Assembly (NCBI RefSeq): GCF_000429925.1
Contig: NZ_AUCU01000018.1
Location: forward strand, 52,156-116,155
Direction of reading: 5' to 3'
From: Desulfatirhabdium butyrativorans DSM 18734
GTDB taxonomy: Bacteria; Desulfobacterota; Desulfobacteria; Desulfobacterales; Desulfatirhabdiaceae
Length of the DNA stretch: 64,000 nt
The notes beneath the pieces were generated by a model. The model saw nothing but the letters and a program-made list of their open reading frames with translations. It was not told the DNA's origin and did not search any database. The translations under genes and the position numbers were made by a program. Shown here in pieces: positions 1 through 7,330 of the stretch (position 1 is its first letter; every line of letters starts with the position of its first letter).

Positions 1-152
1 ACGCAAATATTTTCCACTCCGACCGATCGATACAGGGAAATGATATGTTCCAGCATGGTTTTCGCGCCGATGCATCGCAGCGGTTTGAATTCACCCAGCC
101 GGGAAGAACGTCCGGCGGCGGGAACGATGACTGAAATTGCTTCGATCTCCAT
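1..152 (-). CDS. MobA-like NTP-transferase (molybdenum cofactor nucleotidyltransferase family), N-terminal part
   Basis: Only the first 50 codons lie in the window; the gene runs off the left edge. The N-terminus contains the nucleotide-binding signature PAAGRSSRLGEFKPL, the G-x-S-x-R-[LM]-G-x-x-K loop of MobA/MocA-type NTP transferases. Family members attach CMP or GMP to molybdopterin; MocA-type enzymes make the dinucleotide cofactor of xanthine-oxidase-family enzymes, which fits the molybdenum hydroxylase operon nearby. The ATG at 152 begins only 5 bases after the stop of the IclR gene, so translation is probably coupled and the two are one transcript. No good Shine-Dalgarno is visible. 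Which nucleotide it transfers cannot be told from the fragment. Confidence 0.72.
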   Translation of the reverse strand, partial: MEIEAISVIVPAAGRSSRLGEFKPLRCIGAKTMLEHIISLYRSVGVENIC

Positions 153-157
153 CGATT

Positions 158-1021
158 TTACCGGTACGAAAGGGCGAAAGCGCCGCCTTTGAACAACGGT
201 TCTTCACCCGATTGAACGGTAAGCATCTTCCTTTCCCGGTCGACAACCTGCCGAATATCCCGTGCAGCTTTCTGAATGTCATCGATCATCTTCACGAGAT
301 GCGCCATTTCGAGTGCAGCAGCGAATCCCACCACCCAGAGTGCCATCGGCAATCCACCCCGATTGCCGATGGAAACGGCGACGGCCCGGACTCCCGCCAG
401 ATACTCTTCATTATCCAACGCATAGCCATCCCGACAAACCCGCTCGATTTCCGATAGATAGCGATCTCTTTCCGTGATGGACCGCTCCGTGTAGCGGGGA
501 AGATCGTTTTCCTTCAGAAATCGTTCAATTGCCTCCGGTGCAAGAGATGAAAGATACAATTTCCCCAGGGCGCCGGCCAGCAATGGGATGCCGGTTCCGG
601 GTGGTGCACTCAATTTCAGGTGCTTCGTCGATTCGGCCACCGCCACGATCAGCGTCCGGCGCCGCCCCATCGCACCCAGAAACACGGTTTCGTGTATCTG
701 GTCCCGCAACGACTCCAAAATGCCTTTGACTGCACCGCCGACCCGATACGACTGCCAGTCCTGAAAGGCGAGATCGGCAACGGCCGGGCCCAGAACGAAC
801 GTATTTTCCTGCGGACATTGTTCCAGCGCGCCTATGGTCATCAAAGACTGGATCAATCCATGCGTGGTGCTCTTACTCCAGCCGAGACTTCGCGCAAGAT
901 CGCTCAAATTATAGACCGCAGGAGATTCCGCTACGATTTTCAGCATCTGAAAGGCCCTTTGGACAGCCGGTGCGCGATATTTGACAGATTGTGTGCGGGT
1001 TTCCATATCCCAATGCCCCAT
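158..1021 (-). CDS. IclR-family transcriptional regulator
   Basis: A 287-residue IclR-type regulator. An N-terminal winged helix-turn-helix (about residues 12-75, with LSDLARSLGWSKSTTHGLIQ as the helix-turn-helix) is followed by the IclR effector domain (GRRRTLIVAVAESTKHLKL, PLLAGALGKLYLSSL, GYALDNEEYLAGVRAVAVSI). The start at 1021 is chosen over an open extension to 1138 because GGAGG lies 6 bases upstream. IclR proteins bind small carboxylates or aromatics and often control adjacent catabolic operons. The gene is divergent from the molybdenum hydroxylase operon, and a palindrome at 1158-1175 lies between them, so autoregulation and control of the operon are likely inferences. A MobA-like gene follows 5 bases after the stop. 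Confidence 0.9.
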   Translation of the reverse strand: MGHWDMETRTQSVKYRAPAVQRAFQMLKIVAESPAVYNLSDLARSLGWSKSTTHGLIQSLMTIGALEQCPQENTFVLGPAVADLAFQDWQSYRVGGAVKGILESLRDQIHETVFLGAMGRRRTLIVAVAESTKHLKLSAPPGTGIPLLAGALGKLYLSSLAPEAIERFLKENDLPRYTERSITERDRYLSEIERVCRDGYALDNEEYLAGVRAVAVSIGNRGGLPMALWVVGFAAALEMAHLVKMIDDIQKAARDIRQVVDRERKMLTVQSGEEPLFKGGAFALSYR

Positions 1022-1157
1022 CGAATGCCTCCGATCATGCTCGCGAAAGGTACCATCCATGCCGGGAGAGAAATGCAAGGGCTTTTGCGAAGACCGGGAA
1101 CGTCTCTCCGGATCGGCAGGCCTCATTTGCGATGTCATGATAAACGAGAGGAAGCGC

Positions 1158-1175
1158 TATGTCAATGTTGACATA
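1158..1175. promoter_or_regulatory. Operator palindrome, copy 1 (hydroxylase operon)
   Basis: TATGTCAATGTTGACATA is an 18-bp palindrome with one central mismatch. It matches the palindromes at 9164-9181 and 11577-11594. The seven bases after it (TATTTTT) are also the same as in copy 2 when each copy is read towards its downstream gene. It lies between the IclR gene and the hydroxylase operon. Binding by the IclR protein is an inference. Confidence 0.75.
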
Positions 1176-1196
1176 TATTTTTAGAGCTGTTATGTA
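1168..1196 (+). promoter_or_regulatory. Possible sigma70-type promoter with its -35 inside the operator
   Basis: TTGACA at 1168-1173 is a perfect -35 box inside the right half of the operator. A 17-base spacer leads to TATGTA at 1191-1196, a weak -10 (3 of 6). A protein on the palindrome would block RNA polymerase, pointing to repression. The -10 is the weak part of this call. Confidence 0.45.
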
Positions 1197-1318
1197 GCTA
1201 CATCATCCGGAAACCGGAATTGTATGGGGCATCCGTGGATTTCCGGATGAACGACAGGCTCCGTTCCTGGAACGACTTGCTAATGCCATTTTGCTATCAA
1301 AATGAGAAGGTTTTCGCT

Positions 1319-1945
1319 GTGTCTGACCTATTCGGAACCCTCTTTCTGGCTCGGCACGGGGCTGTTGAGGCTGCGAAAGAAAAGCGTTTTCTCGGTCAGA
1401 TGGATGCGCCGCTCTCACCGGAAGGATTCGATCAAGCCAGACGGTTGGCGCACTGTCTCGAAAGCATCGCTCTGACGCAAATCTGGAGCAGCGATCTGCG
1501 GCGCGCGGCCCAGACCGCAGACATCATCTGCCAGGAGCGCCGTATCGATTTGAAAACGGCTTCTTCCCTTCGGGAAATCAATCTGGGGAAATGGGAAGGC
1601 GCGGGCATGGAAGATACCCGGCTCAAATATCCCGAGCTCTGGGAAGCCCGCGGAAGGGAAATCGATACATTTCGTCCTCCCGAAGGCGAAAGTTTCACCG
1701 ATCTGCAACTGCGGGTTGTTCCCGGTATTCTCCGGATCGTCGGATCGGTTTCTGGAAACATCCTGATTGTCACCCACGCAGGTGTCATACGGGTGCTGCT
1801 TTGCCACATCCTGCAAATACCGCTTCGGTTCCTCTTCCGGTTCCATCTGGACTATTGTGGTGTGACACTGATTCAGGACGTCGAAACCATACCCCGGATT
1901 CTGGCGATCAATCGAATTCCCAACGGGTCATTTGTTCCCCATTGA
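1319..1945 (+). CDS. Histidine phosphatase family protein (phosphoglycerate mutase-like)
   Basis: A 208-residue histidine phosphatase. The phospho-accepting motif LARHG is at residues 10-14, and the second catalytic His is in IVTHAGVIR near residue 155. LREINLGKWEG matches the family segment typical of CobC/GpmB-like members. A GTG start at 1319 is preferred because GAGAAGG lies 8 bases upstream and places RHG near the N-terminus; ATGs at 1283, 1247 and 1220 are also in frame. It is the first gene of the hydroxylase operon, 17 bases before the FAD subunit. The substrate is unknown; a role in cofactor or substrate dephosphorylation is only a guess from context. Confidence 0.82.
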   Translation: MSDLFGTLFLARHGAVEAAKEKRFLGQMDAPLSPEGFDQARRLAHCLESIALTQIWSSDLRRAAQTADIICQERRIDLKTASSLREINLGKWEGAGMEDTRLKYPELWEARGREIDTFRPPEGESFTDLQLRVVPGILRIVGSVSGNILIVTHAGVIRVLLCHILQIPLRFLFRFHLDYCGVTLIQDVETIPRILAINRIPNGSFVPH

Positions 1946-1962
1946 ATCAAGGAGATCCATCC

Positions 1963-2859
1963 ATGCGCTTGCCCAAATTCGAATTTCACGCACCCGAAAC
2001 CCTGAAGGAGGCTTTCGGCATCCTGGCGCAGTACACCACCCGAACCAGGGTTCTGGCCGGCGGAACCGATCTGCTGGTCAACATGAAGAAACGGGTTCTG
2101 ACCCCCGATCACCTCGTCTCCATCTCCCGGATACCGGAGCTGACGACAATTGAGGTTTCGGATGACGGCATGCGGATCGGCGCCTGTTCCACCGTAGCCG
2201 ACCTGTGTCGATCCGAAGCCATTCGGAATACATTCCCCGCTCTGGCCGAAGGCGCGCGAAACCTGGGAACGCCCCTGATTCGAAACCTCGCGACGATCGG
2301 CGGCAATCTGGGATCGGCCAGACCGGCTGCGGATCTACCCCCATCACTGATGGTTTACGGAGCGCAAGTCGTTTTGAAGAACCTTGCCGGTGAACGCAAA
2401 TTGCCTTTGGACCGGTTTTTTATCGGACCAGGACTCACCGAAATCCAACCCGACGAAATATTGACCGGAATTTTGGTTCCTGCTCCGCCGAAACGATCGG
2501 GTGCCTGGTATATCAATCTCGGGGTCCGGAAAGGGCAGGACTGCAATCTGGTGAACGCCGCATCCTGGATCTGTCTGGAAGCCGATGGACGCATTCGCGA
2601 CGTTCGCATCGTCCTGGGGTGCGTTGGCCCGGTTCCTCTTCGGGCAAAAAGCGCAGAACAACGATTGATCGGTTCCCGACCGGACGGCAGTGTATTTTCC
2701 GTCGCCGCCGAGCATGCCCAGCGGGACTGCTCTCCCATCGACGATTTCAGGGCCTCTGCCGATTATAAACGGGCCATGGCCGGCGTGCTGGTTCGAAGAA
2801 CGCTCGAAGCGGCATATCGGCAAGCCGCCCAGGACGGAAACAAAGGAGAAAACGCATGA
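1963..2859 (+). CDS. Molybdenum hydroxylase FAD-binding subunit (CoxM/XdhB type)
   Basis: A 298-residue FAD-binding medium subunit of the xanthine oxidase family, passing electrons between the iron-sulfur clusters and an external carrier. FAD motifs are visible: LAGGTDLLVNMK near residue 35 and the second loop IRNLATIGGNLGSARPAADL near residue 105. The start at 1963 has AAGGAGA 7 bases upstream; the longer open frame to 1591 overlaps the phosphatase gene and is rejected. The length is typical for CoxM. It lacks the extra cysteine-rich insertion that carries a [4Fe-4S] cluster in 4-hydroxybenzoyl-CoA reductase HcrB, so it resembles hydroxylating rather than reductively dehydroxylating enzymes. 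The stop overlaps the next start (ATGA). Confidence 0.92.
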   Translation: MRLPKFEFHAPETLKEAFGILAQYTTRTRVLAGGTDLLVNMKKRVLTPDHLVSISRIPELTTIEVSDDGMRIGACSTVADLCRSEAIRNTFPALAEGARNLGTPLIRNLATIGGNLGSARPAADLPPSLMVYGAQVVLKNLAGERKLPLDRFFIGPGLTEIQPDEILTGILVPAPPKRSGAWYINLGVRKGQDCNLVNAASWICLEADGRIRDVRIVLGCVGPVPLRAKSAEQRLIGSRPDGSVFSVAAEHAQRDCSPIDDFRASADYKRAMAGVLVRRTLEAAYRQAAQDGNKGENA

Positions 2860-3368
2860 AACGACTCATTCGATTGACCATCAACGATCGATTTTTTGAA
2901 GTTGCCGTCGAACCCAATCAGACGCTGGTCGATCTTCTCCGGTACCAATTGGGAATGACCGGAACCAAGAAAGGTTGTGAATTGGGCGACTGCGGTTCCT
3001 GCACCGTCATTCTGGATGGTAAGGCTGTCAATTCCTGTCTGGTGCTCGCCATGCAGGCCGATGGTCGAACCATTCAGACCATCGAAGGACTGGAAACCGA
3101 AAACGGGCTTCATCCCGTTCAGAAGGCCTTTGTGGAAAAAGGCGCCATCCAGTGTGGCTTTTGTTCTTCCGGGATGATCCTTTCCGCCAAAGCCCTTCTG
3201 GATGAAAACCCCAATCCGGACGATCTGCAAATCCGCAGCGCCCTGTCCGGAAATCTGTGCCGATGCACCGGGTATCAGAAAATCATCGAGGCGGTCAAAT
3301 CCGCCGCCCAATCCGAAAACACGCGCTGCACGTGCCAGCGTTCCACCGGATCAGGAGAAAACCCATGA
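2856..3368 (+). CDS. Molybdenum hydroxylase [2Fe-2S] subunit (CoxS/XdhC type)
   Basis: A 170-residue small subunit with both [2Fe-2S] domains. The plant-ferredoxin-like cysteines are in KKGCELGDCGSCTVILDG (residues about 37-55) with a further Cys in VNSCLVLA. The second, helical cluster is bound by QCGFCSSGMILSA and LCRCTGYQKIIEAV. It relays electrons from the molybdenum site to the FAD subunit. Length is normal; the C-terminal tail after SAAQ (about 18 residues) is non-conserved looking. Start and stop overlap both neighbours by 4 bases (ATGA), so the three subunits are translationally coupled and should be made in equal amounts. Confidence 0.95.
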   Translation: MKRLIRLTINDRFFEVAVEPNQTLVDLLRYQLGMTGTKKGCELGDCGSCTVILDGKAVNSCLVLAMQADGRTIQTIEGLETENGLHPVQKAFVEKGAIQCGFCSSGMILSAKALLDENPNPDDLQIRSALSGNLCRCTGYQKIIEAVKSAAQSENTRCTCQRSTGSGENP

Positions 3369-5779
3369 ACGACTACGCTGTCATTCACCAAAGAACTCCC
3401 AGACTGGATACACCGGACAAGGCGACAGGTAAAGCCGTTTTCATCGATGACATGCGCTTGCCGGGCATGCTCTACGGCGCCCTTCTGCAAAGTCCTCTGG
3501 CGCATGCCCGGATCGTCCGGATCGACACCGAAAAAGCCAGAAGGCTTCCAGGGGTGAAAGCCGTCGTGACGGCGGCGGATGCCGGTTTGGTGAAATACGG
3601 TGTCAGTCCCGCCCGCTACGACGAGACCCTTTTTTGCCACGATAAAGTCCGTTATGTGGGAGACGATATCGCAGCCGTTGCGGCCGAAAATTTGGAAACA
3701 GCCCTCGAGGCCGTCTCCCTGATCGAAGTCGAATACGAAGCGCTTCCTGCCGTTTTCAGCGTTGAAGAAGCGCTTGCGGAAGGCGCTCCACTGCTTCACG
3801 ACGCATATCCCCGGAATCTGTGTGCGGAAGTCCATTCGGAATTCGGGGATGTGGAAGCCGCGCTTCTGGAAAGCGATCTCGTCAAGACGACGACTTTCCG
3901 GAACAAACGCCAGGATGCGGCATTCATCGAACCCCAGGGGTGCATCGCTCAATACGACCACGCCGGGAACCTCACCTTGTACAGCTCCACCCAGGTTCCC
4001 CACTATGTGCAGCGTACGCTGGCCATGGTGCTGAAACTGCCGATCGGGAAAGTGCGTGTGGTCAAGCCTTATGTGGGCGGGGGATTCGGCATCAAGGCGT
4101 CGGCCAATCCGCTGGAGCTTGCGGCCTCCCTGCTGTCCATGAAAACGGGAAAACCCGTGCAGATGGGATATACCCGTGAACAGGTCTTTCAATACGGTCG
4201 GGCTCGGCATCAGTTTACCCATACGATGACGACGGGCGTCAAGCGGGACGGCACCATCCTGGCACTGAAGCATGTCTGCCATCTCGACGGAGGCGCCTAT
4301 GCAAGTTTCGGCATTGCAACGGTCTATTACGCCGGGTCACTTCTGGGCGGGCCATACAAACTTCCCAACATGAAATATGACGGCTACCGGGTCTATACGA
4401 ACAAACCGGCCTGTGGCGCCATGCGGGGGCATGGCGGTGTGGCTGCCAGAGCCTGCTGGGAGCAACAACTCGACATGATCACCGAAGAACTCGGTATCGA
4501 TCCGATCGAATTTCGATTGAAAAACATGATGGTCGCCGGAGATATCACCTGCAACGAACTCAACATGAGCAGCCTTGGCATGCGGGAATGCATCGAAGCC
4601 GTAGCGGACGGCTCCGATTGGCGAGCGAAAAAAGGAAAGCTTCCCCGGGGAAAAGGCATCGGCATGGCATGCGGATTTTTTGTCTCCGGGGCCGGTTATC
4701 CCATCTACCGTTCCGACACCTATCATTGCACCGTGGTCATTAAGCTGACCGAAGATGGGGGGACTGCCATCGTGTATACGGCATCGGCTGAAATCGGTCA
4801 GGGCTCCGATACCACCTTTGCCATGATCGCCGCCGAAGCCTTGGGAATCCATCTGGAGGATGTCCGGATCGAATCCGGAGATACCGATTTTGGCGTGGAT
4901 CTGGGAGCCTACTCCAGCCGGCAAACGCTCATGACCGGCCACGCAGTCAAGGAAGCGGCCGAAGACGTCCGAAGACAGGTGCTGGAGGTGCTGGCCAAAG
5001 CGCTCAACACGCCCGTCGAAAATCTGGACATCCGCAACAGCCTCATCATCTTTAAGAACGGCGATGTCGATTTCTCTGCGCTACGGACCCGCTATATCAA
5101 GGAGCACCGTGGATGGACCGACAACCCGGATAGCGGACCGTTCACCTTTCGGGAGGCTGCCCGCATGGCTTACCTGGCCAAGGGCACCATTGTCGGTACC
5201 GGCAAATACAAGCCGCCGGTGCTGGGCGGTACATACAAGGGCGCTGCGGTCGGCACCTCACCGGCCTACGGATGTTCGGCTCAGGTGGCCGAAGTGACGG
5301 TGGATGAGGAAACCGGCAAGATCACGGTGGATCGCATTACGGACGCACATGACTGCGGCCGGGCCATCAACGTCATGTCCGTCGAAGGGCAAATGGAAGG
5401 CTCTGTCGCGATGGGATTGGGTGAGGCCCTCTACGAGGAGGTCAAGTTCGACGGTAAAGGCCGTGTCATCAACGCAGATTTCGCCGAATACAAAATTCCA
5501 ACCATGCTCGACATGCCTCCGGTGAATGCCATCATCGTCGAAAGCGATGAACCCAACGGCCCCTTCGGTGCCAAGGAAGTCGGCGAGGGCGCCATCATGC
5601 CCACCATTCCTGCCATTCTCAATGCGGTCTACGACGCCATCGGCGTCCGAATTCATGAGCTTCCCCTGACGCCGGAGCGCGTCTTTTGCGCCATTCGCAA
5701 AGCCCGGAACAATCATGAGGAGCGGAAAAAATCGGAGGCCTTCGCTCAGGAAGACGCCTTTGGCAAAGACCGTGGTTGA
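3365..5779 (+). CDS. Molybdenum hydroxylase catalytic subunit (xanthine dehydrogenase/aldehyde oxidase family)
   Basis: An 804-residue molybdopterin-binding large subunit. Visible family marks are the N-terminal hammerhead domain (VFIDDMRLPGMLYGALLQSP), the cofactor loop KPYVGGGFGIKASANPLE near residue 235, the RGHG loop CGAMRGHGGVAARACWEQ near 350, QGSDTTFAMIAAEALGI, and the catalytic glutamate in FGAKEVGEGAIMPTIPA near 738. The RGHG form of the loop recalls 4-hydroxybenzoyl-CoA reductase-like and related catabolic hydroxylases more than CO dehydrogenase, which has a Cys-Ser-Phe-Arg loop. The enzyme should hydroxylate an aromatic, N-heterocyclic or purine-type substrate, using water; the true substrate is not readable. 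The ATG at 3365 overlaps the previous stop; an upstream extension to 3257 is rejected. Confidence 0.92.
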   Translation: MNDYAVIHQRTPRLDTPDKATGKAVFIDDMRLPGMLYGALLQSPLAHARIVRIDTEKARRLPGVKAVVTAADAGLVKYGVSPARYDETLFCHDKVRYVGDDIAAVAAENLETALEAVSLIEVEYEALPAVFSVEEALAEGAPLLHDAYPRNLCAEVHSEFGDVEAALLESDLVKTTTFRNKRQDAAFIEPQGCIAQYDHAGNLTLYSSTQVPHYVQRTLAMVLKLPIGKVRVVKPYVGGGFGIKASANPLELAASLLSMKTGKPVQMGYTREQVFQYGRARHQFTHTMTTGVKRDGTILALKHVCHLDGGAYASFGIATVYYAGSLLGGPYKLPNMKYDGYRVYTNKPACGAMRGHGGVAARACWEQQLDMITEELGIDPIEFRLKNMMVAGDITCNELNMSSLGMRECIEAVADGSDWRAKKGKLPRGKGIGMACGFFVSGAGYPIYRSDTYHCTVVIKLTEDGGTAIVYTASAEIGQGSDTTFAMIAAEALGIHLEDVRIESGDTDFGVDLGAYSSRQTLMTGHAVKEAAEDVRRQVLEVLAKALNTPVENLDIRNSLIIFKNGDVDFSALRTRYIKEHRGWTDNPDSGPFTFREAARMAYLAKGTIVGTGKYKPPVLGGTYKGAAVGTSPAYGCSAQVAEVTVDEETGKITVDRITDAHDCGRAINVMSVEGQMEGSVAMGLGEALYEEVKFDGKGRVINADFAEYKIPTMLDMPPVNAIIVESDEPNGPFGAKEVGEGAIMPTIPAILNAVYDAIGVRIHELPLTPERVFCAIRKARNNHEERKKSEAFAQEDAFGKDRG

Positions 5780-5793
5780 AGGAAAGGATATTC

Positions 5794-6387
5794 ATGATCC
5801 GAAGACCGCACGATATTCCGGATGAAAACCGGACGGCCGCCAGCGTCATGTTTGCCGATCATCCGGATGTGATTCGACTGAGGGCTTCGCGGGTGCTTGT
5901 CGTTGGCTCGGGCCGATCTGCGGCGGTTGTCGCACATGCCCTTGCCGAATCCGGAATCGGAGCCGTCCGGATGGTTTCGGAAGCGGTAAACGTCCAAAAT
6001 GTGCTCGACGGTTGCTCGGTTATTTTGATGGGCAAAACCGATCCGATCACCCGGGTTTTAATCAACCGGATGTCCATCCAAAAACGCCTGCCGGTCGTCT
6101 ATGGTGCTGCCACCGATTTTACCGGAATGGTGACGACGATGATGCCCGATCAAACCCCCTGTCTGGAATGTCTGTTCGGCCGAAAAGAAATGGAAGAACA
6201 GGCCATCGGCATGGTGGAGCCCATGTACAGTGTTGTGGCTTCCATACAAAGTCTGGAAGCCGTCAAGATCCTGCTTGGCGTGGGACCGCTTTTGCTCAAC
6301 CGCCTTCTGATCATCAACGGGATGAGCCAATCCTACCGGAAAATCGAACTCGCAAAGAACCCGGATTGTCCTGCATGTTTTCCGTGA
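5794..6387 (+). CDS. Degenerate E1-like (ThiF/MoeB/HesA) protein
   Basis: A 197-residue protein related to E1-like adenylyltransferases. It keeps a Rossmann start (VLVVGSGRSAAVVAHALAESGIGAV), the helix-strand segment ending VVYGAATDFTG, and a zinc site of two CxxC pairs (PCLECLFG and DCPACFP). It lacks the usual GxGGLG loop and the whole block between strands 2 and 4 that contains the ATP-contacting Asp, Arg-x-x-x-Gln and Lys residues of MoeB/ThiF. Catalytic adenylation therefore looks unlikely, and a scaffold or cofactor-handling role for the hydroxylase is inferred. Start ATG 5794 has AAAGGA 5 bases upstream; a TTG at 5776 overlapping the previous stop is the alternative. Confidence 0.75.
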   Translation: MIRRPHDIPDENRTAASVMFADHPDVIRLRASRVLVVGSGRSAAVVAHALAESGIGAVRMVSEAVNVQNVLDGCSVILMGKTDPITRVLINRMSIQKRLPVVYGAATDFTGMVTTMMPDQTPCLECLFGRKEMEEQAIGMVEPMYSVVASIQSLEAVKILLGVGPLLLNRLLIINGMSQSYRKIELAKNPDCPACFP

Positions 6388-6415
6388 CAGGCGAACAAGG
6401 GATGATGGGTCAGTC

Positions 6416-6463
6416 ATGAAACGGCATATCCGAGTCCCGCTTCTATCGGGAATGCCGTTTCAT
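6416..6463. terminator. Bulged hairpin between convergent genes
   Basis: Arms ATGAAACGGCAT (6416-6427) and ATGCCGTTTCAT (6452-6463) are perfect inverted repeats, with an inner TCCCG/CGGGA stem. It lies after the E1-like gene and at the 3' end of the opposing oxidoreductase remnant. No T-run follows on either strand, so it may stabilise or end transcripts by another route. Confidence 0.55.
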
Positions 6464-7306
6464 GGACTGCCTTCTTTCCGGCTGGATGTTCAGCCATGGG
6501 TCACAGGCGACACGTTGACAAAAAACTCCTGCAGTGCAACGGCGCCGCCAACCGGGTCCCAGATCCATATCCTGTATCCAGTGGTTTGCGAAGGTTCGAT
6601 CGTAAAGATTTCGAAACAGGAGTTCATGAATCACCGCCAGATTGAAGGCATAATCGGTTCCAGGGCGAATCTGAATGAACCGGCTTGCCTTGGTTGCGGA
6701 AACATTGGCCCGAATATCGATCACTGTCAGGCGGCAACCCTTTTCCATAGCGTCCATCAGGTTGTTGACTTCCTGAACGTTGACCGCTTCAAAAATGTTC
6801 CGTAACTGCAAAACGACATGCTTGGCGTTCTTGAGATCGTACACCACATCCTTCCTTCCCAACCCGGCAAGGGATAGATGAGCATGATGCACGTTTCTGG
6901 CGCAGGATGCGTCATGGTTGCAGTAATTCGGTGATCCAAGCCCCCGGACAAAGGCTTTGTGAAGATCCTGGAAAGGGCCGCCGCGGTTGGAGAAGGCGAC
7001 ACTTCGTGAGCCGTATCGATCCATCACCTCCTTCATACGCCGGGAGACGAAATCGAAAGCTTCATCCCAGGAAACCGGCCGCCATTTGCCTTCCCCCCGC
7101 TCTCCTTCCCGGATTAGCGGTGTATGGGGGCGTTCCCTGTCCATGATCAATGCCTTGCCTGCAGCACCTCTGGGACACACGGCCCCCTTCATTGCCGGGA
7201 CGTTCTCGTTTCCCTGGATGAACCGAATATCGCCATCTTCGACATCTACCTGAATGGGACATCGGACCGTACACATACCGCATACTGAGTATACTCGTTT
7301 GATCAT
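6443..7306 (-). pseudogene. Internally deleted molybdopterin oxidoreductase (PhsA/PsrA-like) remnant
   Basis: The first 240 or so residues are a good molybdopterin oxidoreductase N-terminus. They hold a [4Fe-4S] site (SVCGMCTVRCPI ... AVCPRGAAG), WRPVSWDEAFDFV and the polysulfide/thiosulfate reductase-like NYCNHDASCARN segment. After WIQDMDL (about 6550) the frame turns into an arginine-rich tail ending at 6443. In the neighbouring frame the same DNA reads WDPVGGAVALQEFF and stops at 6490, resembling the extreme C-terminus of this family. Family members are about 650-750 residues, so roughly 400 codons seem to be missing with an out-of-frame junction. The start at 7306 follows AAGGAAA, 25 bases after the FmdE-MoeA-like gene, so it was the second gene of that operon. 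Confidence 0.78.
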
Positions 7307-7330
7307 GTATCCATTTCCTTGAAGATGGGG

